From the NCBI GenBank assembly GCA_019636695.1, contig JAHBXD010000003.1, positions 248,001 to 312,000 on the forward strand: DNA of 64,000 nt, read 5' to 3'. Source of the stretch: Phycisphaeraceae bacterium (GTDB taxonomy: Bacteria > Planctomycetota > Phycisphaerae > Phycisphaerales > UBA1924). How positions within the stretch are numbered: the first letter of the stretch is position 1; the number at the start of each line of letters is the position of its first letter. A model generated the notes under the pieces. It saw only the letters and a program-made list of their open reading frames with translations. It was not told the DNA's origin and did not search any database. Shown here piece by piece: positions 19,447-27,728 of this stretch. A program made the translations under genes and the position numbers.

Positions 19447-21504
19447 GTGGCTCCCTTTGACGCCAGCATCCTGTCTGCGGATGGACCGGTCGCCGAAGCG
19501 ATCGGGCCGGCGTTTGAATCTCGTCCCGAGCAGATTCGCATGGCCGAAACCGTTGCGCGCACGATGGACGCTCATTCCCATCTGCTCGTCGAAGCAGGCA
19601 CGGGTGTAGGCAAGAGTTTCGCATATCTCGTTCCGGCGATCCAACGCATACTCGCCCATGACGAAGTCGTTGTGGTCACGACGAATACCATCGCGCTCCA
19701 GGAGCAACTGGTCACGCGGGATATTCCCCTCCTGCTCTCCACCCTCACCCCGAACATCGCGCGATGGCACGGCGATATTCGACCCGTGCTGGTCAAAGGC
19801 AGGGGCAATTATGTCAGCCTGCGCAGGCTCGAAATGGCCTCGCGCCGGGCCGATGCCCTGCTCCGTGATGAAGCATCCCGCATCAGCTTGCAGCAGATTG
19901 AATCCTGGGCTTACGACACCGAAGACGGCACGCGCTCGACCTTGCCCATGCTCTCGCGTCAGGAAGTGTGGGATCTGGCCCGATCAGACGCTGACAACTG
20001 CATGGGCCGGAAGTGCGCTCGATATCACGAATGCTTTTATCAGTCAGCGCGTCGCGAGGCGGAACGCGCCAATCTTCTGATCTGCAACCACGCCCTCTTC
20101 TTCAGCGACCTTGCCTTGCGGCAGGATGGCGCGGCAATCCTTCCCGAATATCACCATGTGATCATCGACGAAGCACACACGATCGAAGATGTCGCCAGCG
20201 AGCACTTCGGCATCACTCTCTCGGAAGGCCGCGTGGGCTTCCTGCTTCGAACGCTGTACGACTCGCGTCGGCGCAAAGGCTATCTCGCCAACCTCCACAC
20301 GATGCTTTCCGCCGCCGACGCACATGATCTTGTCGTGCAAGCCGTCGAATCCACTCTGCATGCACACGCCGTTACTGCTGCGTTCTTCGAAAGCTGGGCT
20401 CAGGCGAAATCGCAACGCCGACTCGCGGGAAGCCGGATTCGCGAGCCGAACTTCCTTCCCAACACGCTCACACCAGTCATGCGCGACCTCTCGCTCCAAC
20501 TCAGCGCGCTTCGCGAGCGAGTACGGAATGAGGAAGACAAGTACGAACTGAACAGTTATGCCCGTCGGGCGGCGGATATTGCCGAAGCCGCGGCCGTGAT
20601 CGTCGATCAATCACTCAATGACCATGTCTATTGGGCCGAGTTTCAGCAAGACGCTCGCGGCGTGAGGGTCGAACTTTGCTGCGCCCCGATCGACATCGCT
20701 CCGGTGCTCCGGAAACACCTCTTTAACAGAACACAATCCGTCATCCTGACCAGCGCCACGCTCTCGACCCGTGCTGTCGATCGCGATGAATCACCAGAAC
20801 ATGCTGAAACGGCATTCGCCCACATCATCTCGCGCCTCGGGTGTGAAGGAGCCTCCGCACTCCAGCTCGGAAGTCCCTTCGACTACGCTCGCCAGATGGC
20901 CCTCTACGTCGATGCGCGACTTCCCGCGCCCGGTGCGGCGAATAACCAAGATCATCTGCAAGCCCTGACCGCGGCCATAGTCCGCCAGATTGATGTCACC
21001 GGCGGCGGTGCGTTCGTGCTCTTCACTAGTTTTGCAACACTGGCCGCCGTCGCCCGCTTACTGCGCGAGCCGCTTCGTGAAAGAAACCTTCCCTTGCTTG
21101 TCCACGGCGAAGATGCTCCGCGCACGCAACTGCTCGAATCCTTTCGTCAGAGCACAAACGCCGTCCTTCTCGGGGCCGATTCATTCTGGCAAGGCGTTGA
21201 TATTCGAGGACACGCCCTCCGGAACGTCATCATTACACGACTCCCCTTCGATCCCCCCGATCGCCCGCTCACCGAAGCTCGCGCTGAACGCCTCAAGCAC
21301 GCCGGTCGCGACCCCTTTCGGGAAGATGCGCTCCCCCGCGCGATCATTCGGTTCAAACAAGGATTCGGCCGACTCATCCGCTCGGCCGAAGACTCCGGAC
21401 GCGTGGTTGTGCTCGATTCACGTCTCGTGAACGCACGCTATGGACGATCATTTCTTCGCGCGCTCCCCCCTGGCGTGCGCTGCCTGCCCGTCGATCCAGA
21501 TTAG
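19447..21504 (+). CDS. DinG/Rad3-family (XPD-like) ATP-dependent helicase
   Basis: A 685-residue superfamily 2 helicase. Motifs seen are RPEQIRMAETV (Q-like), the Walker A in LVEAGTGVGKSFAYLVP, VVVTTNTIALQEQL (Ia), VIIDEAHTIED (DEAH box), and the C-terminal SFWQGVDIRGHALRNVIITR and IRFKQGFGRLIRS (motifs V/VI). Three Fe-S cysteines follow the DinG spacing C-x4-C-x5-C (NCMGRKCARYHEC). The expected first cysteine, in the GRxNYxC motif, is Ser here (KGRGNYVSLRRLE). The GTG at 19447 gives a start just before the Q-like motif. It probably unwinds damage-associated structures. It is the last gene in the same-strand run. Confidence 0.9.
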   Translation: MAPFDASILSADGPVAEAIGPAFESRPEQIRMAETVARTMDAHSHLLVEAGTGVGKSFAYLVPAIQRILAHDEVVVVTTNTIALQEQLVTRDIPLLLSTLTPNIARWHGDIRPVLVKGRGNYVSLRRLEMASRRADALLRDEASRISLQQIESWAYDTEDGTRSTLPMLSRQEVWDLARSDADNCMGRKCARYHECFYQSARREAERANLLICNHALFFSDLALRQDGAAILPEYHHVIIDEAHTIEDVASEHFGITLSEGRVGFLLRTLYDSRRRKGYLANLHTMLSAADAHDLVVQAVESTLHAHAVTAAFFESWAQAKSQRRLAGSRIREPNFLPNTLTPVMRDLSLQLSALRERVRNEEDKYELNSYARRAADIAEAAAVIVDQSLNDHVYWAEFQQDARGVRVELCCAPIDIAPVLRKHLFNRTQSVILTSATLSTRAVDRDESPEHAETAFAHIISRLGCEGASALQLGSPFDYARQMALYVDARLPAPGAANNQDHLQALTAAIVRQIDVTGGGAFVLFTSFATLAAVARLLREPLRERNLPLLVHGEDAPRTQLLESFRQSTNAVLLGADSFWQGVDIRGHALRNVIITRLPFDPPDRPLTEARAERLKHAGRDPFREDALPRAIIRFKQGFGRLIRSAEDSGRVVVLDSRLVNARYGRSFLRALPPGVRCLPVDPD

Positions 21505-21583
21505 CCACACGCGCTGATCACTCTTCGGCTACATCTGGCCATGCGGACTTTGCCTTATCCGGACGAAGAATCTCGATCTCCGC

Positions 21584-21612
21584 TGGACAACCCACCCATC
21601 CTGTGTTATAGG
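21584..21612 (+). promoter_or_regulatory. Candidate sigma70-type promoter for the first dockerin protein
   Basis: TGGACA (21584-21589) and TATAGG (21607-21612) are spaced by exactly 17 bases, about 145 bp before the ATG at 21758. The match is good for -35 and -10 consensus but has not been tested. The rest of 21505-21757 holds no gene that I can support. Confidence 0.35.
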
Positions 21613-21757
21613 AATCAGACGCGGCATGACGATGGCATAGCCTCGTTCCCCCAGCCGCGCTCAGAGAGAGAACCCATTTCCATCGATCCGTTGATGCGTG
21701 AATCGGATTTCACCGTGCGTGCTTCCTCTCGTGGATAGCAAGCACCCAGGGAAAACC

Positions 21758-22777
21758 ATGACACCACCCGCTTCTCGGTTCGTTCGGATTTCCGCCGCCG
21801 CTTCTGGCGCACTCCTGCTCGCCGCCTCGACGCCCCAGGCGCTCGGGCAACTTGTTATCGGAACTGACGATCCGAATTTTGGTTTATGGCTCTATTCAAT
21901 ACCACGCGGCGAATGGCGACAGATTGCGACCGGCCCAGGAACGGGAGCGTGGGGGCTAGCAGCCGATGACGACGGGGGAATGCTCTATGTCTCCAGCGGC
22001 ATTTCCCTCTATCGCATCAGTTATCAGACGTTACAACCTGAGTTGGTCGGGTTGGTCATCCCGGGCGGTGCCATGGTGGGGCTTGCTTGGGGTCACGGTG
22101 TGCTCTTCGGGGTGAAATCGACCTCGCCGCGAGGGATTTACGCGATCGACACGACTACGGCCGTTTCCTACTTGGTATTTCCGGTAGATGATGCGCTCGA
22201 TCTGGGGGGTCTGGATTTCAACGTCCAAGATGGCCTGCTGTACGCAACGAACGATGGGCCCGGGTTGATGGGCCCCGGGCTTTACCGTATTGATCCGGCC
22301 ACAGGCACGGTCACCTTTGTCACGTCGTATCCCGGCACGGAAGATGAGCCGGATATCGATGGCCTGGCGATAACCCGCAACGGACGGGCTTACCTCATCA
22401 CCGACAAGCCGGGAGTCATAGCGTCCTATAACATCAGCCTCGACCGCTACCAAGTCGCCATCCCCTCGCCTGTCATGCAGGACCAGATCTTTGCCGCGGG
22501 AGCATGGGCCCCACGGCTGGTTTCGCGTGTCTGGTGCACGGCGGACATGTCGGGCTCGGTTGATCCGGATGCGAACGAGTACGGTGTTCCTGACGGCGTT
22601 GTCGACGCCTCAGATTTCTTTTATTTCCTTGATCAGTTCGCCGCGGGGAACCTGAGCCGCGCCGACCTGACCGGAACGGTTGATCCCGGCGACCCCGGAT
22701 ACGGCCAACCGGACGGCGTGCTTGACGCCGCGGATTTCTTCTATTTCCTCGACCGGTTCGTCGAGGGATGCGACTAA
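21758..22777 (+). CDS. Secreted beta-propeller-like protein with GC-type dockerin-like tail
   Basis: A 339-residue exported protein. The Sec signal peptide (residues 1-30, SGALLLAASTPQALG) is followed by a repeat-rich beta domain whose blades contain WGLAADDDGGMLYVSSG, GLYRIDPATGTVTFV and DIDGLAITRNGRAYLI, a layout typical of propellers built from D-P-x-T-G turns. The C-terminus holds two dockerin-like repeats, each with a calcium-loop-like D-G-V-x-D-A-S/A-D-F-F-Y-F-L-D, ending in EGCD. NCBI names such tails GC-type dockerin. The gene is paralogous to its neighbour at 23110. The ATG at 21758 has AGGGAAA upstream. Cell-surface or matrix attachment is the likely role, with the partner unknown. 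Confidence 0.8.
   Translation: MTPPASRFVRISAAASGALLLAASTPQALGQLVIGTDDPNFGLWLYSIPRGEWRQIATGPGTGAWGLAADDDGGMLYVSSGISLYRISYQTLQPELVGLVIPGGAMVGLAWGHGVLFGVKSTSPRGIYAIDTTTAVSYLVFPVDDALDLGGLDFNVQDGLLYATNDGPGLMGPGLYRIDPATGTVTFVTSYPGTEDEPDIDGLAITRNGRAYLITDKPGVIASYNISLDRYQVAIPSPVMQDQIFAAGAWAPRLVSRVWCTADMSGSVDPDANEYGVPDGVVDASDFFYFLDQFAAGNLSRADLTGTVDPGDPGYGQPDGVLDAADFFYFLDRFVEGCD
22540..22774 (+). repeat. Tandem dockerin-like repeats, first protein
   Basis: Two coding repeats of about 115-120 bp. Each encodes A-D-(M/L)-(S/T)-G-x-V-D-P, then P-D-G-V-(V/L)-D-A-(S/A)-D-F-F-Y-F-L-D, then F-(A/V). The Asp-rich loops suggest calcium binding, as in EF-hand dockerins. The same pair recurs in the next gene. Confidence 0.75.
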
Positions 22778-23109
22778 CTTCTTCGTACGAACTGCGAACG
22801 CCACAGATGATCTTGACAATTGCATGTCGATAAGCGCGCTGGTGTTGCGTTCACGCGGGCATCTTGGTATTTGTTGAGATGCAAGCGAGGAGCGTCGACA
22901 CTCCTCGCTCGTGGGTTGTGTCGTGAGAAGCCGTTCGGAAACTGGCCCCCCCGAACACTGTGTTCGGGGTTCTACTCGTGGGGAGTATGAAGTGGCGATT
23001 CATCGTTCATCGCGTCCAATCTTGGAGCGTTGCCACTCACTCGGATGCACATTGCCTTGAAACACGCGCGTGCTTGAAAGCACGCGGAGAAATCTCTTGG
23101 GAGGATTGC
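22778..23109. other. Intergenic region with two hairpins between the paralogous secreted genes
   Basis: 332 bp without a supportable gene. It contains two perfect inverted repeats. One is at 22884-22909, with arms agcgaggag/ctcctcgct and an 8-base loop. The other is at 22949-22969, with arms ccccgaaca/tgttcgggg and a 3-base loop. Neither has a long U-run after it, though the second is followed by ttct. They may end transcription of the first gene or act as mRNA-stabilising stems. A strong GGGAGGAT ribosome-binding site lies just before the next ATG at 23110. Confidence 0.5.
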
Positions 23110-25785
23110 ATGAGAAAGCTGAAACATGTTGCACTGGCGGCGGCTGCGGGTCTTGCGACCGCGGCCGATGCCCAAGTCATCGCCGGCGCGGACAACGCCA
23201 CGGCCGCAGGCATTTGGGGTTATGACCTTTCGACGGGAACCTGGACGCAACTTGCGCTCAATCAAGGGGCTGCCACGGCGCCATGGGGGCTGGCCGCGGA
23301 CGACGTTAACCGCCGCCTGTATTCGTTGAGCGGCTCGACCTTGGCGTATTTCCCATACGGTGCTGCACCGGGGACGCTCGACCCCGCGGTAACGCTCGGC
23401 ACGATCACCAACGGCCCGGGAGGCCCGGCACTCAACGGCACCGGGCTTGCGTATAACCCGACGACGGGGCTGCTCTACATGATCCGAAACATCGCCACGG
23501 AAGCGGTGTACTCGATCGATCCGGCGACTCTCGTGGCGACCACGGAGTACGTCTATGACAGCGCGTTTGACCTCGGTGGGTTTGATTACAATCCCGATGA
23601 CGGCATGTTCTACGGAACCAACGACGCCACCGGCCCGGCAGGGCGCGGGCTGTACCGCATCAACATCGGCGCGGGAACGGTGACATTCATCACGCCGTAC
23701 CAGGGTCTGCCGGGTGAAAACAACGACATTGACGGCCTGGGCGTCGGCGGGGGCAAGGCGTATTACATCATCGATCAACCCGGCGAGAACTCGGTGTGGA
23801 ACTTCGCCACAAACGCGTATGAAACACCGATCACCAGCCCATTTGTCGGCAGTTACACCTTTTCGGGGGGCGCGTACGCGGCAGGTCTTTACGGCCCGCC
23901 GCCGCAGTTCGACGCTTCGATTTCGCTTGTCGCATCACCCACCGTGCTGTACAGCCTCGGCGCCAACATTGTCTATACGCTCAACATCTTCAACAACGGC
24001 AGCGACCCCGTGACAGGAACGACGGTCACAGTCAACCTTGCGCCCGAAGTGGATTATGTGAGCGACACCGGCGGTGGCTCGCACGCGGGGGGTGTTGTCA
24101 CCGTTCCCCTGGGTATTCTCGGGGGAGGGTCGGGAACATCGTTTACCATAACCACGGTCGCCTCGAGCACCGGGCTTGCGCTCACCTCGGCGGCTGTGAC
24201 CATCAATGAGCCTGACGCTCTTCCCGGCAATAACGCCTCCTCCGCGACGGTTGAAATCGTGGATGCTTCTGGCCTGCCGCCCCTGGATGTGATTTACTCG
24301 GAAGTCCCGACGTCACCGACCAGCGACGTTCCGGGTCGTCCCGGCCAGAAATTCACTCTCTTTGAGCGCCCGTACCGCAGCCCAGACGGCACACGCTGGG
24401 TGATTACGGGCCTGACGAACGCGGGCACACTTGCTGACGAGTTCATCATCGTCGGCTCCGGCACGAGCGGACAGACGCTGCTGATGGAAAATGACCCAGC
24501 GCCGTGGCTGCCCGGGGTATTGGTAGACGAGTTCGATCGCGAAATCGCCATCTCAAACAACGGCGCGGTGATCTTTAACGGCGACACCGATGAGAACACT
24601 TCGCTTGATGAGTACGTGATTCGCTATGACGGCAGCAGCTTTGCCGTGCTTGCGCAGGAAAGCGTCACGCTTGTGCCGGGGTTCTTCGACGAGTTCTATG
24701 GGTTGATGACCGTCGCCTCTTCAAACGGCGATATGCCCGCGATCCTCACCACGGCCACGATCGGGGCCTTGCCCGCGACGCAGGACGACTTCCTGATCAT
24801 CAACGGCGTTGTTGTGGCACAAGTGGGCGTCACGATCCCCGGCAATCAGTTCGACGGCGGGTCGGCGACATGGCAGTTCTTTGATGCGGGTGACTTCCGT
24901 GTGAACGCCGACGGCACCCGCTGGCTAGCGCAAGGCGACACCGATGCCAACACGTTGCTCGACGACATCCTTGTTGTCAACGGGAACGTCGTCATCCAGG
25001 AAGGTTTCCCTGTTGATCCGGATCTTTTCATCGAGCCGGTCACCAACATCGTTGAACCCTACATGGCTTCGAACGGCGATTGGATGGCCCGCGGCACCAA
25101 CGCCGGGACCGGGACCGACTGGGTCGTCTTGAACGGCACGGTCATCGCCGTGACCGGCGATGACATCGGCATCGGAACCGGCGAAACCTGGGGCAACTCG
25201 ACCTTCGCCGATACGTTCTTCTTCATGTGCGCTGACAACAACGGCAATGTGGTGATCGGCGGCGTGACCAGCAATACTGATGTCCGGCGAGACGCCATCC
25301 TGCTGCTCATCTGCGCGGATGGCACCAAGACGGAGCTCGCCCGCCAGGGCAACCCGGTCGACCTTGACGGCAACGGCTTCTTTGACGACGGCTTCTTCAT
25401 CAATATCTTCAATAACGACGATGGGTTCCTGACCGATGACGGCTGGCTCTATTTCACCGCCGACATGAGTTCACAGCCCGGCGGCGGCACCGATCTCGGC
25501 CAGGCATTCATGCGTATTCGTACGCCAGGTTGCGGCGGCGGCTGCCCCGCCGATCTTTCCGGCGCGAGCGACCCGAACGACCCGGCGTACGGCATCCCCG
25601 ACGGCGTGGTCGATGCCAGCGATTTCTTCTACTATCTCGACCAGTTCGTCGCGGGCAACCTTGCCGTGGCTGATCTCACCGGCTCAAGCGACCCGAATGA
25701 CCCCGCTTACGGCGTACCGGATGGACAGATCGACGCCAGCGACTTCTTCTACTTCCTCGATATCTTTGTGGCCGGCTGTCCATAA
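23110..25785 (+). CDS. Large secreted multidomain protein with DUF11 and GC-type dockerin-like tail
   Basis: An 891-residue exported protein. Signal peptide: residues 1-22 (MRKLKHVALAAAAGLATA, cleavage near ADA). Residues about 25-280 repeat the whole propeller-like domain of the preceding gene. A DUF11/CARDB-like beta-sandwich follows at about 285-395 (ASPTVLYSLGANIVYTLNIF). Then comes a second repeat region of about 400 residues with recurring 'ng-D-T-D-x-N-x-x-x-D-(E/D)' strands (NGDTDENTSLDEYVI, QGDTDANTLLDDILV). Two dockerin-like repeats end the protein in AGCP. The GGGAGGAT RBS fixes the ATG at 23110. It is probably surface-anchored or matrix-associated. A strong terminator follows. Confidence 0.82.
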   Translation: MRKLKHVALAAAAGLATAADAQVIAGADNATAAGIWGYDLSTGTWTQLALNQGAATAPWGLAADDVNRRLYSLSGSTLAYFPYGAAPGTLDPAVTLGTITNGPGGPALNGTGLAYNPTTGLLYMIRNIATEAVYSIDPATLVATTEYVYDSAFDLGGFDYNPDDGMFYGTNDATGPAGRGLYRINIGAGTVTFITPYQGLPGENNDIDGLGVGGGKAYYIIDQPGENSVWNFATNAYETPITSPFVGSYTFSGGAYAAGLYGPPPQFDASISLVASPTVLYSLGANIVYTLNIFNNGSDPVTGTTVTVNLAPEVDYVSDTGGGSHAGGVVTVPLGILGGGSGTSFTITTVASSTGLALTSAAVTINEPDALPGNNASSATVEIVDASGLPPLDVIYSEVPTSPTSDVPGRPGQKFTLFERPYRSPDGTRWVITGLTNAGTLADEFIIVGSGTSGQTLLMENDPAPWLPGVLVDEFDREIAISNNGAVIFNGDTDENTSLDEYVIRYDGSSFAVLAQESVTLVPGFFDEFYGLMTVASSNGDMPAILTTATIGALPATQDDFLIINGVVVAQVGVTIPGNQFDGGSATWQFFDAGDFRVNADGTRWLAQGDTDANTLLDDILVVNGNVVIQEGFPVDPDLFIEPVTNIVEPYMASNGDWMARGTNAGTGTDWVVLNGTVIAVTGDDIGIGTGETWGNSTFADTFFFMCADNNGNVVIGGVTSNTDVRRDAILLLICADGTKTELARQGNPVDLDGNGFFDDGFFINIFNNDDGFLTDDGWLYFTADMSSQPGGGTDLGQAFMRIRTPGCGGGCPADLSGASDPNDPAYGIPDGVVDASDFFYYLDQFVAGNLAVADLTGSSDPNDPAYGVPDGQIDASDFFYFLDIFVAGCP
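25549..25782 (+). repeat. Tandem dockerin-like repeats, second protein
   Basis: Two coding repeats of about 117 bp. Each encodes A-D-L-(S/T)-G-(A/S)-S-D-P-N-D-P-A-Y-G, then P-D-G-x-(V/I)-D-A-S-D-F-F-Y-(Y/F)-L-D, then F-V-A-G. They are closer to each other than to the pair in the preceding gene, which suggests recent internal duplication or gene conversion. Confidence 0.75.
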
Positions 25786-25820
25786 CCACTCCCCTTACAC
25801 ATCATCTCGCCGTGCATATC

Positions 25821-25854
25821 GAACGCCGCGGTTCTTTCCGCGGCGTTCTTTTTT
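25821..25854 (+). terminator. Strong intrinsic terminator after the dockerin-protein genes
   Basis: A perfect 11-bp GC-rich stem (gaacgccgcgg / ccgcggcgttc) with a 6-base loop is followed directly by six T residues. It begins 36 bp after the stop of the 891-residue secreted protein. It is the clearest rho-independent terminator in the window. Confidence 0.9.
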
Positions 25855-25977
25855 CATCTGCACATTCCACCACATGCGATACGCTCTACACCGTTTTCGG
25901 ATTGCCTTGGAATCCCAGGGCATACGTGGACGAATGTGAGGCACTGAGCAAAGCTGATTTCCGGATGACGCACGGTT

Positions 25978-26373
25978 TCATGCCCGATCAGCTTCCCATC
26001 GCGCATGCGCCTGGCCGCTTGCCATCACCTTAGGCAACGGCGCAGCGCATTCCGGGCAGACTCGCTGACTGGTGGTCATGCCCGTCAGGTCATAACCGCA
26101 CCGCTGGCATGCGCTGCGCGGCCTACGCCGCGGCATGCACGCAATGAACACCCCTAGGAACGCGACCAACCCGGTATACACCACCAGCAAATGCTGCAAG
26201 ACGGGCACAAATATACGACCTTCTGTCACTTCGCCCATGTGTGCATGAAACCGGATCATCGCAATAAGGCCCAGCGTGCCGAGTGCAACCGCGGCGAACC
26301 CTCCCCATCGGCGACGCCAGATCGCCGCGAGCGCCCACACGAGCATCGCGTAACCAGTAAACAGGGGAATCAC
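25978..26373 (-). CDS. Small membrane protein with C-terminal CGYDLxG zinc ribbon
   Basis: A 131-residue protein with about three membrane helices (LFTGYAMLVWALAAIW, GGFAAVALGTLGLIAMI, LQHLLVVYTGLVAFLGVFIA). An Arg-rich stretch then leads to a zinc ribbon, CQRCGYDLTGM...CPEC, and a short charged tail. The ribbon is the same type as in the protein at 5830-6504, but placed at the other end. The frame begins at a GTG at 26373. Open sequence continues about 29 codons further upstream without an ATG, so the true start is uncertain. It lies 93 bp downstream of the YhbH-like gene on the same strand. The function is unknown. Confidence 0.65.
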   Translation of the reverse strand: MIPLFTGYAMLVWALAAIWRRRWGGFAAVALGTLGLIAMIRFHAHMGEVTEGRIFVPVLQHLLVVYTGLVAFLGVFIACMPRRRPRSACQRCGYDLTGMTTSQRVCPECAAPLPKVMASGQAHARWEADRA

Positions 26374-26466
26374 GGCCGGGGCCTCAACATCACCGAGCGA
26401 TTCGTACCATCCTACTGCCGAAGTTGCAATGGTCGATTCGAAAGATCACCCCGGACAGACTCACCC

Positions 26467-27573
26467 CTACCTGCCTTGTTTGAAGAACGTCCGGAGCGAA
26501 TCGTGAATATCGCCTCGATCATTGACCTTGGAGAGAATGAGTCTCGGACCGAACTCGTCGGCTGCTCCTCCCGGAAAGGCCTCCCGCAGCACGTTGATGA
26601 AATTCCCGCTTCCGTAGGCGCTGGCAACCTGGCAATATCCGAACATATTGCAGGCTTTCAGGAGTTCCAGATCCAGAATCTTCACGCATTCCCGATTGTC
26701 CGCCTCCGAGGAATTGTCACCATCAGAAAAATGGAACAGATAGGTGTTCCACTCGTTCGGGTCGTAATGCTGATGAACGAGTTCCCGACAGAGGTGAAAG
26801 GCCGAACTGATTCGGGTGCCGCCGTCTTCGCGAATTGAAAAAAACGTCTTCTTATCCACTTCGGCCGCGCGCACGTCATGCACGATGTACCGACTCTCGA
26901 TCCCTTCGTAGTTTCGCCGAAGCCAGGTATCGATCCAGAACGCCTCGAGCCGGACGATCTCCTTCTGCTCGTCGCCCATTGATCCCGAAACATCCATCAT
27001 GTAGATGATCGCGGCATTGCTCTGAGGCTTCTTGACCTCATTCCAAGACCGGTAGCGCAGGTCGCGTTTGATCGGCACGATCACCGGATCATCCGGATCG
27101 TAACTGCCGCTCATCAACTGCCGTTTGAGGGCCTCTCGATACGTGCGCTTGAAATGGCGCAGGCTCGCGGGCCCTTCCGGACGAATACCGGTGTACTTAT
27201 CACGGATCGTCGTGATGCGATGGGCGCCGCGAGGTTCAATCCGCGGAAGTTGCAGTTCTTCAGCAAGAATGTCCGCAAGCTCTTCGAGTGTGACATCGAC
27301 TTCGAGAATATGCCTGCCTTCTTCCTCGCCCCCTTGCTCGGTTCCCTTGCCGACGACATCGCCCTCGTCACCCTCGCCCATGCCGACCCCGCCCGAGTTG
27401 TCGCCGTAACGGAACGTCGGAATGTCGATATCGTGAATCGGTATCGAGACCAGCCTGCGCCCTTCGCGACCGATGATGTCCCCGCGCGAGAGGAATCGAC
27501 GAAGATCCTTGCGAATCTTCCCTCGCACGATCTGCCGGAATCGCTGATGATCCTGTTCGATCTTGCTGACCAT
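26467..27573 (-). CDS. yhbH: DUF444 family protein (YhbH/YeaH)
   Basis: A 368-residue protein of the UPF0229/DUF444 family. It begins with the typical basic start (KIEQDHQRFRQIVRGKIRKD), then a Gly/Glu-rich linker with SGGVGMGEGDEGD, and a C-terminal von Willebrand A-like domain containing the MIDAS motif DVSGSMG at about residue 200, plus DGGTRISSAF and FHFSDGDNS. The family is usually encoded with the kinase PrkA (YeaG) and SpoVR (YcgB) and works in starvation or sporulation responses. Here prkA lies about 15 kb away and SpoVR is not seen. The ATG at 27573 was chosen because upstream sequence to 27783 is not family-like. Confidence 0.9.
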   Translation of the reverse strand: MVSKIEQDHQRFRQIVRGKIRKDLRRFLSRGDIIGREGRRLVSIPIHDIDIPTFRYGDNSGGVGMGEGDEGDVVGKGTEQGGEEEGRHILEVDVTLEELADILAEELQLPRIEPRGAHRITTIRDKYTGIRPEGPASLRHFKRTYREALKRQLMSGSYDPDDPVIVPIKRDLRYRSWNEVKKPQSNAAIIYMMDVSGSMGDEQKEIVRLEAFWIDTWLRRNYEGIESRYIVHDVRAAEVDKKTFFSIREDGGTRISSAFHLCRELVHQHYDPNEWNTYLFHFSDGDNSSEADNRECVKILDLELLKACNMFGYCQVASAYGSGNFINVLREAFPGGAADEFGPRLILSKVNDRGDIHDSLRTFFKQGR

Positions 27574-27728
27574 CGGGTATCCTCGGGCCGATAACTCGGC
27601 ACATCCCTCTGTACGCACAGAGGTATCGGCCGGATCGCCCCTTTGCCCCAGCCCGATCGTCTCCCAGCGCCCTCGAACCCTGCCGCGGCGGCCCCTCGCA
27701 GCATGCCCCGCCTGATCTATCATGTTCC

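Noticed and set aside
21541..21738. 65-codon plus-strand frame upstream of the first dockerin protein
   Set aside because: It overlaps the best candidate promoter and has no conserved-looking sequence.
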